Positions 45,377 through 60,277 are shown, numbered from the stretch's first letter. The stretch is 64,000 bases of DNA from Cutaneotrichosporon cavernicola (GCF_030864355.1 NC_083393.1:2852001-2916000), one strand, 5' to 3'. The notes: a model not told the origin generated them from the letters alone. Numbers and translations are program-made.

Positions 45377-46406
45377 TGTGTGATGTGTTGAGATGGCGAA
45401 TGATGGAATCGGCGTAGGACGCTTTCGGCGTCACGTGACCTTATAGCCCTGTAGATACGTGCTATGGCCCGTTCTAGTCATGCATCCGCTCTCATTCTAC
45501 CCGAAGTTGCGCGAGCGAACAACGCTGCGGGCGGTCCGTGCGCAGCTGCAGATACGTCAAATCTGCAGTTCCAACATAAATGTGTATGCTCTGCATGTAG
45601 AAGTGCTGTGAGCGAGAGGACGAGTGTCTCCGGACGGCTTGACGTATTTCTCACCTCAACACACTAAGTGAGGTAGAGTTGAGTCAGAAGGACCGCGAGT
45701 TGACGAGGAGACGGTTACTGATTACCATGACTATCCTCTTGCCGAACCGTTAATTCTCTCGCTCTCTATCGCTTTCCACAGTCGGTTTTGTTCACGTCTA
45801 GCTTGCTCCCCTCCCGCTCCTACATGGACGTCTCTACCCACTCGTACATATTCACCGTGCTTACGGGAGCAGCGCAGCACCGCAAGCTGTCCTCTACCAA
45901 GTTACTGGTTACGACTACCTCGAGACCCGTTGAGTATCTACTCCCAGCACACTAAGAGCGCCGTTTGAGGTCGCACGTCACCCAGACGACAAACGGTCAT
46001 GACCATAATGGCCTTGTCCAACACCCTCAGTGGACGATTGGCTCCCACGCAAGTGTTCCAACAACGTCTGTCACAGAACGCAGCAATTTGCTGTCGTAGA
46101 GGGATAGTACACACCGATGGTCGGGTTGCTCGAGACCGGCAGGAGGCGGATATAGTTACAATGTAGCCGTATTGACTTGGTGACAAGGAGATAAATACGT
46201 GGGAAGTATAAGGTACTAACGAAATTAAGTATATATCGTACGGTAAGTCGCGTGACTGTAACGAGAGTAACATACGACGGATCGTTGCTCACGAACGACT
46301 GATGGTGATATTCGCGTTAACGAGTAGTTGAGATGTACGGTGGTATGCGGTACGCCACTACAGTTGCCTGCCAAAAGAGTACTGGACCAGCCACTGCTGC
46401 CACCAC
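45377..46406. other. Spacer between tRNA genes
   Basis: About 1 kb with only short frames; nothing recognised on either strand. Confidence 0.4.
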
Positions 46407-46495
46407 CGACGAAGACCTGATTCGAACAGGCGCTCCCGAAGGAAATTGATTGAGAACATTCTAGTCAATCGCGTTAACCACTCCGCCACTTCGCC
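46407..46495 (-). tRNA. tRNA-Ser (AGA), intron-containing
   Basis: It folds like the CGA copy, with anticodon stem ATTGA/TCAAT and T arm GCCTG-TTCGAAT-CAGGT. Anticodon AGA is at 46460-46462, to be read as IGA after editing. The intron is only 8 nt (46451-46458). Length without intron is 81 nt. A TTTT tract lies 30 nt downstream. Confidence 0.92.
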
Positions 46496-46976
46496 TCGTG
46501 ATGAGGATGAATGGCCCGAGGACCTTCTTGCCTGCAAAGTGTGCCCTTGAGCATCGGGCGGTTCTTTACTTGTGCAGGTTCACCCGTGCACCCTTAGGTG
46601 GAGCCTGAGCCGGGAAGACAGTGAGCACAGTAAGTAAGTGGGCACAGGCTTTTGTCAAAAGTGTGGTCATCGTGCATACTCATGTTTCCCCTCAACCCGT
46701 CCTGAAGCCATCGTCTGGCAAGCTGGGTGCCCCTTTGCCTTCCCAACCCGGATCTCGTACGCTTTCCTCTTTCGCTCATGTGAGCGCCAGGCCTCGCGTA
46801 GACAGCACGTGAGTTCTTCTCGTCACTCGTCCATGCGCTGCACTTCTACAAGCCGCAATCGAGGTCGTTCCCTGGTGTTCAACGCCATCCCGGTACGAGT
46901 TACACCCTCTGACGCAAGTGACTTACAACAGAACGCAACCCAACCAAAAGCACAGTGCAGCATCTCCTGCAACTCT
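46496..46976. other. Spacer between tRNA genes
   Basis: About 480 bp between the two identical AGA copies. No gene seen. The flanks of the two copies are not duplicated beyond the tRNA itself. Confidence 0.4.
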
Positions 46977-47065
46977 CGACGAAGACCTGATTCGAACAGG
47001 CGCTCCCGAAGGAAATTGATTGAGAACATTCTAGTCAATCGCGTTAACCACTCCGCCACTTCGCC
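46977..47065 (-). tRNA. tRNA-Ser (AGA), second copy
   Basis: All 89 bases match the copy at 46407-46495, including the 8-nt intron (47021-47028) and anticodon AGA (47030-47032). A TTTT tract lies 27 nt downstream. Confidence 0.92.
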
Positions 47066-47743
47066 TGGTGATTTAGTGAGGAAGGGGAATGGTTACCTCG
47101 CGCTCTCGTCAAGCAAGTGAGTGGAGGAGTGTCTCGTGATCATGGTTGGTCGCGTCTCCCTGTTCTGGTTCGACTCTCAGCGCAGCCGAGTTGAACATTG
47201 AACCAGATAGGCCGCCACGTTAACGGGCTCATTCATCTCAATGTCTGCAACAGGTATCATACCACCCACTAGATGGTTATCTCTACGTCCGCAACTCTGG
47301 GCACTCGAAATCTCGTTCGTCTTGCATCGCCTCATTTGTGCAAGCCTGTTCGCCGTAGCCGGCCTCCAGTCTGTTTCATATAAACGTAGCTCTCCGTAAA
47401 CATAGTTGCATTCCAACGACGGACCAATCGCCATTCTTGTCTATCGTCATGCCCCAGGGGCCCAGTGAGTCTGATCTCAGCCGGCCCTCCACACTCGTCG
47501 TACGGCGGCCCTCTTCGTACGCATGCCGCGCACGACACTGTCGGTTGTTTCTCACACTTTCACACTTGCCCGGAAGAAGCCATGATACACCTGCTCCTCG
47601 CCCTCTTAGATGCCTCGCTTCTCTCCCGGTGCACTCTGAGCCTCTTTTTCGTACGTTATGTCTTTTCCGCATCGTTTGGATAAGCTTAAGAACAAAACGG
47701 TATAGCCCTGGAAAAAGTTCGGTGCAGTATTCTGTGCACTTCT
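47066..47743. other. Spacer between tRNA genes
   Basis: About 680 bp. Overlapping frames of up to about 100 codons run through it on both strands, none with a motif. Confidence 0.4.
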
Positions 47744-47839
47744 CGACGAAGACATGATTCGAACATGCGCTCCCGAAGGAAGTTGATCGCGTCTCAGGGA
47801 CATTCGAGTCAACCGCGTTAACCACTCCGCCACTTCGCC
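47744..47839 (-). tRNA. tRNA-Ser (CGA), second copy
   Basis: The mature sequence equals that of the 45280-45376 gene, but the intron is 15 nt (47788-47802) and differs in its 3' half. Anticodon CGA is at 47804-47806. A TTTTT tract lies 27 nt downstream. Confidence 0.92.
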
Positions 47840-48401
47840 TTCTGTTTTCTGTAGATGGGAGTATAGATAAGTCCACGCATTCGATTGCTTTTCGGCCAGT
47901 GGCCTCGCCTCAGTATCTGCGAGGTGGTTACGATGTGGCCAGTGCGCGTAGGTGAAGCCGTAGCCTGGAGTGGGCATCGCTGGTGTGTCGCCGGCGGAGA
48001 GTTCACCGATGCAAGCGTGCTCCAGGCCCCAGGCGGTGTAGGTCTTCTGGGAGACTGGCAGTTGGTATAATGGAGTGTTTAGGACACAGCAGGAAACGAA
48101 TACAGTTCCTCCTCAGAGGGTTCGTCCCCACAGACCGACTGAGGCCGGGCAGTCAACTAGCGCTACCACGAGGCTTGGCGGAGATTGTCGTTGGTGGTTC
48201 GAGAGCAATGGATGCGTGTCACAGTTGGCAGATTCTCCGAGACTGACCTTGTCCCCACTCTTCCATTCCTTCCGCATCTCTCCTGCAGCGAGCTTCGCTC
48301 TTCCTTATTCTAACTGCATAGCCCATATCTATAAAAGGGCCACCTCCACCAAACAAGAAATCAGCACATCTGTCCTAGATCACCACTCCATTTTACGCGA
48401 C
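47840..48401. other. Intergenic, no gene seen
   Basis: 560 bp between the last tRNA-Ser and the GLR1 stop. Nothing recognised. Confidence 0.4.
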
Positions 48402-51126
<2,725 letters not shown>

Positions 51127-54100
51127 CTATTCGCGGTTGCCGAGCACCTTGCCCCATGCAATGGGCGGGGTCGGGTTGAGCTCGATGCGCGGCGCAGACG
51201 ATACGGGAGGAACAGGCGAGACTGTACCGGAGGTGTTCTCCTCGACTGTTGTCGCGCTCTCAATCGAGGAGCGAGACGCCGCACCCGAGCGGTCGCTTGG
51301 ACGCTGACGACGAGCCTTCTGCCGCCCAAAGAGGGATTGGATGTCGCCCGAGCGGTTTGTCGGCCGCTTGCCTCCAGGAGTGAGTGCGGCGATCATCGAG
51401 GTTCGCCTAGTCGCTGTAGCATCGTCAGGGCTGAGCGTCTGGTTGTCGCGCATGGAAACGGCACGTGCTGTCGCGCGCGACGTGCTGGCAGCAGGAGTGG
51501 ATGGGGGCGGAGGCATGCCACGGATGGAGTTCACTGGCGATGCGGTGACCGAGTTGGGCACCGACGGACGTAACGAGTCCCCAGGACGTCCAGCCGGAGC
51601 CGGGAACGCCTTGATCTTGGTGAACGCCCTTCTTGTGTTCTCAATGCCCCGCGAGGCAAAGAGTGGCGGACGAGTCTTGGACGGGCTCCGATCAGACGAC
51701 GTGTCAGACGCCTCGGTGCTGGTAGGCTTGCGCAGCGAAGACGGCGTGCGGAACGTTGAGGTCCGACGGCTCCGGGTTGCCTGCGGCCGCCGGCTAAGCA
51801 CGCGCGAAAACAGCGACGCGCGTCCGGACTCATTCGCGCCGTTTGGCAGCTCGGGAATGGCGTCGGCGTCCAACTGCTCCCAGTCTTCGTCGCCAAGCTG
51901 GCCAAAGGTACCGTTGATATCGACCGAGAGACGCGCGTGAGGATACGAGTCGATGCTGGGGAGGTGGCGGTGACGACGGATGATGAGGTTGGGGCTACCC
52001 TGGTGGTTTGGTGCGATGGAGATGACGTCCGACACAGAGAGACCGCTGAGCGGGGGGCCAGACGGCAGGCGCGGCATCTGGCCATCCGCCAACGGCTCAC
52101 GAGGCATCGAAATGTCGCCGCGAATCTCCTCGACATCGTCGACCTCGACAGTGGGGACAATATGGTTGCCCATGGAGTGTGTAGGAGAGGTAGGAGGGTC
52201 CGATGGATCAGGAAGACGAATAGAAGGAGCTTTAGGCGAGATGGGGCTCGATGCAAGCTTGGTGTCAACCGACGGCGCCTTTGTGCCAACAGACAGCGCT
52301 TTGCGGTTGGTCGAAGGAGACATGGCCGCAATAATCGAAGGAGGCTTGGACACGACAGAGGCAGGGCGCGTTGCAACCGACGACCGTTTTGTCGCAATGG
52401 ACGATGGTCTGGTCGCATTGGTAGCAGACTGCGTGGGGATCGAGGGGATTGAGGGCGCAGTGGTTGCAATAGACGAGGCCTGGCTCCTGATGGACGGAGC
52501 TTTGGCCTCCATCGCTGCCTTGGAAGGCACAGGAGAGGGCGGTTCGTCGCGCTCAGAGGGCTGTGCAGATGGAGCAGCGGTTGCCTTGGGGTTGACCACA
52601 TCTGCCGTAGTGTTCAGTGGTGGAGTGGCACCCATGTCGGCGTCCTTGCCTTCCTCGTTTGGTTCTTGCTCGAGGTGCAAGTCGCTGGTGTGGCTGCCCG
52701 AGGGCGTCTGCAGGTGCTCGAGCTCCTGCGACGCCTCCTGCCGACTACCGTCGTGCGAGATGTCAGGCATCGAGATGTCGCGCATCTCCGAGACGTCGTC
52801 TGCAGATGGGGACACGATCATGCGCTCGTGGAGGGCTGGCTGGCCAGACTCCTCCTGCACCTCGTCTTGCACCGGCTGGTCAGCTTCGATCTCGTCGGTG
52901 TGCTGCTCGTCGGTCTGGGAACCCTCGTCAAGGGGCTCGTCCGTGTCGTACATGCCTTGGCACGACCACTCAAATGACTCGAGCTCGCGTGCAAACTGGG
53001 TCTGCAATGTCATGTAGATGTCGTCGTTGTTGAGGGCGTTCTTCTCGTGCTCGGTGTCCTTGCCGTAGTCGTGGCCAGACATGTCGACAGTAGGAGTCTC
53101 CTCAAGGCAGAGGCGTGGGAAGAACTGGGTGTTGTACTCTGCGACTGGATCAATCTCCAACTGGAATGGGTCCTGGTAGTCGCCCTTGGCAACCGTTGCC
53201 CAGTCAACGTTCGTAAAGTAGGGATGACTCTTGACGCTCGGTTCCGTGAGACGGAACATGGGCTCCTTCTGCAGAAGCTAGGACGTCAGCGCGAGTTACA
53301 TGAAACAAACTCACGCCATCGATAAAGTCGTAGGTGATCGAGTCAATTCTGTAGCGGTCCTTGAGGAAGGTGATCGGGTGAGTGTCGCCTCTATATATGG
53401 CATCCCAGCGAGCGTTAACAACGCGGTCGTACAACTGCGCATTGCTCTCGTCCTCGTGTCCACGGAAAGGGACGCGGCCAGTCAAACATTCGCAGACGAT
53501 GCAGCCTAACGCCCACCAGTCGATGGCGTATGTGTAGTGGTTACGTTTGATGACTTCTGGTGCGAGATACTCCTGCGTGCCGACAAATGAGAACGCGCGA
53601 TCCCACGTCAACTCGCCATTGCGGTACGAGCCAAAGCCCTTGCCGGCATAGATCGGAGGTGTTCCCTTACCCTCGATGTAGTCTGGAGGAAGCTTGACAG
53701 GTATGGGATCTCCGCGATACCCGAAGCTCTTGGACAACCCGAAGTCGGCGAGGACAGCGTGTCCGTGCCAGTTGAGCAAGATGTTTTCTGGCTTGAGATC
53801 GCGGACAAGAATACCTTGGCGGTGCCTATGCTCGTCAGCCTGCATGTCCACTCAACGTCGAGTCACGTACAATGCTTCGAGACCAGCAACAATGTCGCAC
53901 GTGTAGAAGCGCGTGCGAAGCGGACCGAGGATGCCGTGGATCTCCATCTGCGTAGCGAGGTCGCCACCAGGGTAGAACTCCATGACGAGGTAGAAGTTCT
54001 CCTTGTCGCAGAACGAGTAGTATAGTCGCGAGACGAAGGCGTTCTTGCGTTCTGGACACGAAAAGTGTCGCAAGATCTCTTGTTCCGTCAATGTGTGGTC

Positions 54101-54557
54101 GAGCTCATCGTTGGCTAGAACAGCGCGCTTGGATATGGCCTTCATCGCGTGTACACGGGAAGTCGACGTGTGCTTCACAAGCAATACCTGGGAGGTGTCA
54201 GCGCAGTCACACTCAGCATCCAGGGCAAGCACTCACTCGCCCTGCGCATCCTTTCCCAAGCACGCGAATGAGCTGAAAGTCGTTGAGCTTGGGCATGGAG
54301 GCGGTACCGGCTAGAGCGGATGACGAATCGCTATTGCTCTTGGTGTCCGCGCCGTCCGCACCGTCTGCGCCATCTGTATTTGGGGCGCGCGATGGACCGG
54401 CAATGGCATTCTTGAGCGCGACAGCCGCCGCAATGCTGCTCGAAGGGGAGGAGGAGAAGGCATCACTCGTAGTGCCAGCAGCCATCTGACCCATGCAACG
54501 GGGTGGGCTTGGCGGCGGCGATGCCGGCAGGGGAATCCTGTACGGTACAGAGACCAT
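51127..54557 (-). CDS. AGC-family protein kinase with long tail
   Basis: Exons 54557-54237, 54187-53871, 53825-53315 and 53277-51127 give 1,099 residues. The kinase domain starts near residue 93: FQLIRVLGKGCAGRVLLVKH, catalytic Lys in HAMKAISK, GILVRDLKPENILLN (the usual HRD/YRD is VRD), DFGLSKSFG, and FVGTQEYLAPEVI. Between DFG and the T-loop is an insert of roughly 40 residues. The AGC C-tail follows (HPYFTNVDWATVAKGDYQDPF, VAEYNTQFFP). About 600 further residues are disordered and rich in Ser, Pro and Asp/Glu, with degenerate Ser-rich repeats. It is a cytosolic or nuclear Ser/Thr kinase; I could not assign it to a named subfamily. Introns are 37-49 nt. The start is the first in-frame ATG; Met residues 22 and 25 are alternatives. 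Confidence 0.85.
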
Positions 54558-55427
54558 ACGGGTTGTGATTAAGGGGATGGAAAGATCTGTGGATGTCAGC
54601 CAGCGCGCACGCGCGCAAGAGAGAGAGAGAGAGTCTGGCCGAAGAGTCGTATCACAACGCTTGGGAGCGATGTGTTGGACTTGTTAGTCCACAACGTCCA
54701 ATGCCCCTGCGCTCACATGGAGGCGATATCGCACTCACAGATGGAGTTCCAGCGAGCTGGGGATGACAAGCCCGGTCGCCTGCACGGTGCGTTTGCGATG
54801 GGCAGTGATTAAGAGTGGTGGTAAAAGTGGTGTTTGTTGAGTTGATGTGTTTGACAACGTAGTGAAGGTTGAATGTCGCAACAGTGATTGTCGAGTGGGT
54901 GATTCAACGTTGGATATGTGGCGTGTTCAACGAAACAGGGAGTGGAGTGGGCGTGCAAATGCTTTACACACTGCTGCTTGACAAGAATGGCCAAAAGGAG
55001 CAATGAGGTCCGTGCTGGCGTGTGCTGGGGTCACTCGGGAGCAACTGTCCCAATTGTGTGTGTATTCCAAGGATGGATCCAGGCTGGGGGTATCTTTGAC
55101 GAGGTGTGCAGTGTGCTGGTGCAGAGTTGGCCGATAGGGTTGGTCGAGTACGATATGATGACAGAGAAGACTTGGTGCCAAAGAGGGTGGGTGGTTGATG
55201 GATAAGAGACGAGGCTCCTTGGAAGGTAGTCGCCTAGTCTAGGGGTTGAATAGGGTTAAGGCGGAGAGGAAGAGGACGACGAGATTGAGATGGAGAGGAG
55301 TGGGAAGGGAAAGACGAAGAGGAAGAGGAAGAGGAGGGTTCGATGTTGGAGAAAACCAGAGGCCAAGGGCTAGAGGTAGAACGAGTGTGGAGTATGGAGT
55401 GTGGGGTTTGTAAGGGCAATGAATGGT

Positions 55428-55458
55428 TGAACAGGTGAACAGGTGAACAGGTGAACAG
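55428..55458 (+). repeat. 8-bp tandem repeat TGAACAGG x3.9
   Basis: Nearly four exact head-to-tail copies of TGAACAGG in the gene-free region upstream of the kinase gene. Confidence 0.92.
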
Positions 55459-55876
55459 TGTGGCTCAATGATGACGGCGCTGTGACGGGTGTATCGGGCG
55501 GCTAGGCTCACAACCTACACGGGGTGGGGCGGCGGATCCAACAAGTGGATCTAAGGTGCAATCTCACTTGGTCCAAATCGTCCTTACGTCCTAGTGTCCT
55601 GGGTCGTCCTGGATACTTGGTCACGTCCTTTGTCCGTTGCCGTAGTGGCTGCAGTGATAGGTAGGTGCAATGCTTGTGACTGCCTAGTTGCCTTTGTTTT
55701 GTTCAACACCAATCTGGAGCGCGCTCGGACCAGCGTTACCTTTGATTGACTGGTACTGGCTGCTGCTAGGCTGTATTCGAATGGGTGATGAGCCTGATAT
55801 GTTAGAGTGAGATGAGGGAGTATGAGGAATGATAATAGCGAGTCGAATGAGAGGGAGGAGAGAATTGCTAGGATGA

Positions 55877-55888
55877 GGGGGGGGGGGG
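55877..55888 (+). repeat. 12-G homopolymer
   Basis: A run of twelve G in the divergent region; a likely site of length error or polymorphism. Confidence 0.85.
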
Positions 55889-58105
55889 ATGTTTGAGGTA
55901 CAGACGTTGAGGGGTGACTAGAAAGTTGCCCGTGCGTACTAGTTCAAGTTGTGTCGGATGTGTCTTCCTAAGGGCAATTTGGGGATAGCGGGGCCAAGCC
56001 CGGAAACAGGGAGATAGAGAGAGAGAGGGGGGTGAGCAGTGCGAGATGCGAAATAGGAAAATGCATGATGGGTGAGACAACTAGTATCGCGTGTTCAAAG
56101 TTGCTAGTTCCATTTCTCAAAATGCTAACATCTTGTACATTTCGACCGGTCCGCAGTTTGTTTGATTGCACTGGGCTGGTGACTGCCTGGAATGCTTTGA
56201 ATGCCTGACCTGGTCTGGAGGCGTTGGAGGGCTGGGTGGATGAGGGCGTCCACCCACGCCGGCCGGCCCAAACGCCGCGACATCAGAAATGCACAAAACG
56301 CAGGCACAAACGGGTCGACCGGGTTGCTCAATCCCCAGTTCGGCGCCACCTTAATACCTCAAGACTATCGGGGCGTCTAGTATGGCATTACGATGGCAGA
56401 AGCCTTATCTTGGCTTTACTGGCTTGGTTGAGGTCTCTTAATGGCTCGGCTCTTCTATGACGCGCCGGGTTTTCAGGAAATTCCCTTCCACAGTCAGTCT
56501 GTTCCCTTTCTCACTCCGCCCCCGTCGTACCGTCGTCCCCGCCCTGGCCGTAATGATTGTCGGCCCGCCTCCGCCTCCTAGGCCTACCTGGCCATCTGGA
56601 AAAGGGCGTCGTGAAAGCCGCATGAATGCCACTGTCCATTCATGCCTCTGCTCTGACAAACGCCACCCCGTCCCACGGAACCTCTTCCGGTCCCGAGAGG
56701 CTACGCGTCCAACGGTTGACGCGTCAAAGTTGTTGGGTGGATACAGAATTTGGGTGGGAGTTTGGGCAAGCTGACAAGGGGCGGGGTGGGAGACGCGCGC
56801 ACCAGCGGGAGGGGTCATTCCCTTCTTCCTTGCACCCATCAACCGGGTCACGTCAGGTTTACCCTCAAGTCTAGGATCAGGTTTCAACTTCATTCCGACT
56901 AAACCTTGTACTGTGAAACCTATAGGTATTCAACGTTTCAATACACTACAAAGTGGAAGGAATACTTATGATCATTAATGGGTTGGGTCCCACCACGCGC
57001 CTTGGGACAGAGATTAGGCATGCTAGGTTAGGAGTTCCTCAAGCTCAAGGCTATAATTACGATTCAGGGGTACAGGGTACATTGTTGAAGTTTCAGGGCG
57101 GAGGGTAAACATGGGCTCGTGCGCGTCGTTGTAAACCAACCAAGGGTCGTCCCAAAAGGCCAAGGGTTTTGTCACGGGAGAACCACAGGCACGGTAACCC
57201 ACTGGTTGTTTATGGATGGAACGACTGACTATAGAGAGGGCCGAGAGGGAAAGACGAAAAGTGACGCCACAAGAATCAACGACTGCCCTCTACTTGCACT
57301 CTTCTTTCAGATCTCCCACTGGATTCATGAATGCAAGAAATCGGGGCAGACGACTCGCGGGATCATGGGATTATGGGACTATGGGACGATGAGACATGAT
57401 GGGTGTGCGGTATTCAAAATGTCATCCAACCGTTGCAGATGGAAAACAACCAGTCCAAGGGCAATGGGGACCAGGTCGACCAGAGGAAGAGAATAGGGAT
57501 CAGTGCACCATCTGTGGGTCAGTGCGGTGGCTATCTTTTTGCGTGACCCGCGCTTGAAAGTGGCCCCTAACAGTTCAAACAATTTAGATTAGGACCGACT
57601 TTGAATCTACAAAATGGTGGAGGCACGTTACTGCCTCCACCATAGCAGTAGTATCCATCACCATACAAGTTGGCTCCTCCCAACTGACCCAGCCATTACC
57701 TCCGCCACCGAGCCAACCCGCGTCTCCATCCCCGACCACTAGCCACTCCCCCCTTCCCCCTCCCCCCTCCCCCACTTGGACCGTGTCCTTGGTCCTTCAT
57801 TGCCTCTTATCCACATCAAGCAACAACCACACCACATTTGTTGTTACCCCTCATCCTTTACCTCTTCTCAAGCTCTCTTTTCTTTTTCCTCACACTCTCA
57901 CGACCTGCGATATTGTCATTTGCTATTCATCCCTTGAAAGCGACACGACCTCTGGGACGCCAAACCTTCGAATCGTCCTTTCCCTTGAATCCTCACTCTT
58001 TCCACCCCTCCATCCCTCAATCTCCTCAGTCGCGTCCAAACTACCCATTCTTCTATCCTTCCTCGACATCATCGGTAGACACGGCAAGGCCATCCACTCG
58101 TCAAC

Positions 58106-60277
58106 ATGGCCGCCGCAGTTCACGCGCCTCAAATGGGCGTCATGGGCCAACATCCCCACGCCATGCAACAGCAATACGACTATCAAAACGGCTACTCTGT
58201 CATGGAGGACTCGGACGACGGACATCCGCAAGACGTGATGGACGAAGACATGGAGGCATACTATCGCCGACACGAGTACGAGCAACACTTTCACCAGCAG
58301 CAGATGCTAGCACAGCAGAACGGCATGCAGTACCACCACGAGGATGCCGACACCGACTTGGATGACGGGGACATGTACGACTCTGACAGCTCGGACGAGA
58401 GCATCTTACCAGACGAGAACATCGACTTTGGCCTCATTTACGCACTGTGAGTCATGCGCGCGTCGCGTTCAAGCGCTACTTTTGTTCTGCGCATCGACGC
58501 GTCGCGCCTCCACGTGAACAAGTTCAGATGCTAACAGCACAGACACACCTTCCTCGCGACCGTCGAGGGCCAGGCGTCTGTCGTCAAGGGCGACTCGCTC
58601 CTCCTCCTAGACGACGCCAACTCGTATTGGTGGCTTGTACGCGTCCTCAAGACTGAGGACGTAGGTTACATTCCTGCCGAGAACGTCGAGACCCCGTACG
58701 AGCGCCTGGCGCGCCTGAACAAGCACCGCAATGTTGACATTTCGGCACCCACTGACCGGGAGAAGGCGGATGCCGAAGCCAAGGAACAAAAGCGACGCGC
58801 AGACGGCAAGCTCAAGAGCCTTATCGGCTGGCCACGAAGAGGTTCGACCCTGCCAGGAGCCGTCGATCCCTACGATGACGACCCGGAGACGCGTGAGGGA
58901 CGACGTATCCAGTTTGGCCCATTGACGTTCGTCGACCACCCAGGTGTCACTTGGTCGAGCGATGGGGAGGATAGCGACGATGACGACATGCACGACGGCG
59001 ACGAGGAGGACGACGACCATGATGTCAACATGGATCACCACATCGACGAGCAGCTGGGGTACGACGCCGAGCCAGACGACGGTGTCGAGTGGGCGCAGGA
59101 CGCGGTCGAGGCCATGCGCAACGCGGACGGCAGCTCGACGAGCATCGAGATGCGCGACTCGGACATGGCTTCCGACGCTCACACTCACCCTCTCAACCAT
59201 GGCGAGCGAACCGGCCATGGGGAGCTCGGTACCGAGGTTGCTGCCAGCATTGGGGTGACCACTGCTGCTGGCGCTGCTGGCCTTCTCGCTGTCAGCTCCT
59301 CGGCAGGCACTCCTTCCGGCGCCCTCCAACCTTCGCCCAGCCTCGCAGAGTCAGCCCCTGACGCCTTCCCGCCAGCGCCGGAGCGCTCACCTTCCCCGAG
59401 CTCAAGCCCAGTCCATGGACTAGCTGCTCGGGCTCTGCCTACACCTCCTCCTCACCGTGCGCCGCCCATCTCTCCGGCGAACGAGGCGAGCCCCGAGCCT
59501 CCTATTCGCGAGATGACTCCAGTCACTCCGCCCGCACCCACGTCATCCAGTGTTCCCACCGTGATGACGCCCGCATCATCGGACTTCCACGGCGAAGAGG
59601 CTACCTCTCGCCACCAGCCGTCGGCATCCGTGGCATCCGCCGTGTCTGCGTTTTCCACCACTTCCGGCGAGACTCTCAACCAGACGCCACTACGCTCGTC
59701 GGTACAGTCCGAGGCCTCATCCTACTCCGCCCCGACGACTGTTGGCGTTCTGGCTGCGGGTGCTGGTGCTGCCACAGTGGCCGGCGTCGCCGCAGGCGCG
59801 GCCGCACACTTTGCGAGCACACCAATGTCCCAGCCTCCTATGTCTCCAACCGGAACGACACCTGCCTCCGCTGCGTCTGCAGGGCCACCTGTTGGGTTTG
59901 TGCCGCCCACCCCAGAGCTGCAGCGGACATCAGAACCACAGCGAGTACCTGTGCTGGGGGCACAGGATCGCCTCTGGACTCCCAAGGCGCGTGGCCCCGT
60001 CGCGCCTCTGTGGTACTCGGACGCGTTCGACATTTCGCGCCTGTCGACGCTTGTGCGTGCACGCGCAACCGACATCAAGCGCAATACCCCGGTTCCTCGG
60101 CCGCGGAAGCAAACCGAGCCTTCTGACACTGTGCAGCGCACGCTGTATGGCAACCGGCCCGATGTCGAGCACATGCCACCCGACCTCCGCGCACCTTACG
60201 TCCACTTGCAGGCCAAGATGGACGCGTTTGACCGTGAAATTGACGACCTACTCGGCTCGCTTGTTGCCGCGTACTAG
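58106..60277 (+). CDS. BUD14: Bud14/Tea4-like SH3 polarity protein
   Basis: Exons 58106-58446 and 58543-60277 give 691 residues. The SH3 domain is near residues 110-175: YALHTFLATVEGQASVVKGD, DDANSYWWLVRVL, VGYIPAENVETPYERLARLN, then KHRNVDI. This block is characteristic of Bud14 (budding yeast) and Tea4/Wsh3 (fission yeast), which recruit PP1 phosphatase to sites of polar growth. About 60 residues later RRIQFG fits the PP1-docking RVxF pattern. The N-terminus is Gln/His/acid-rich; the region after residue 250 is very acidic, then Ser/Pro/Ala-rich with two hydrophobic Ala/Gly stretches. The C-terminal RSSVQ... to LYGNRPDVEHMPPDLRAPY part looks conserved. The intron is 96 nt and sits just before the SH3 HTF motif. 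Confidence 0.88.

Larger units (their letters stand above)
54558..58105. other. 3.5-kb divergent gene-free region
   Basis: The longest stretch without a supported gene other than the tRNA region. It separates the kinase and BUD14 starts. It contains an (AG)n run near 54620, an 8-bp tandem repeat, a 12-G run, and a C-rich tract just before 57780. Frames up to about 150 codons exist (such as minus 56438-56893) without motifs. It may hold long 5' leaders, regulatory DNA or non-coding RNA. Confidence 0.4.

Noticed and set aside
44415..48401. Transposon remnant around the tRNA cluster
   Set aside because: tRNA clusters are common insertion targets, but I found no long terminal repeats, inverted repeats or transposase-like frames.
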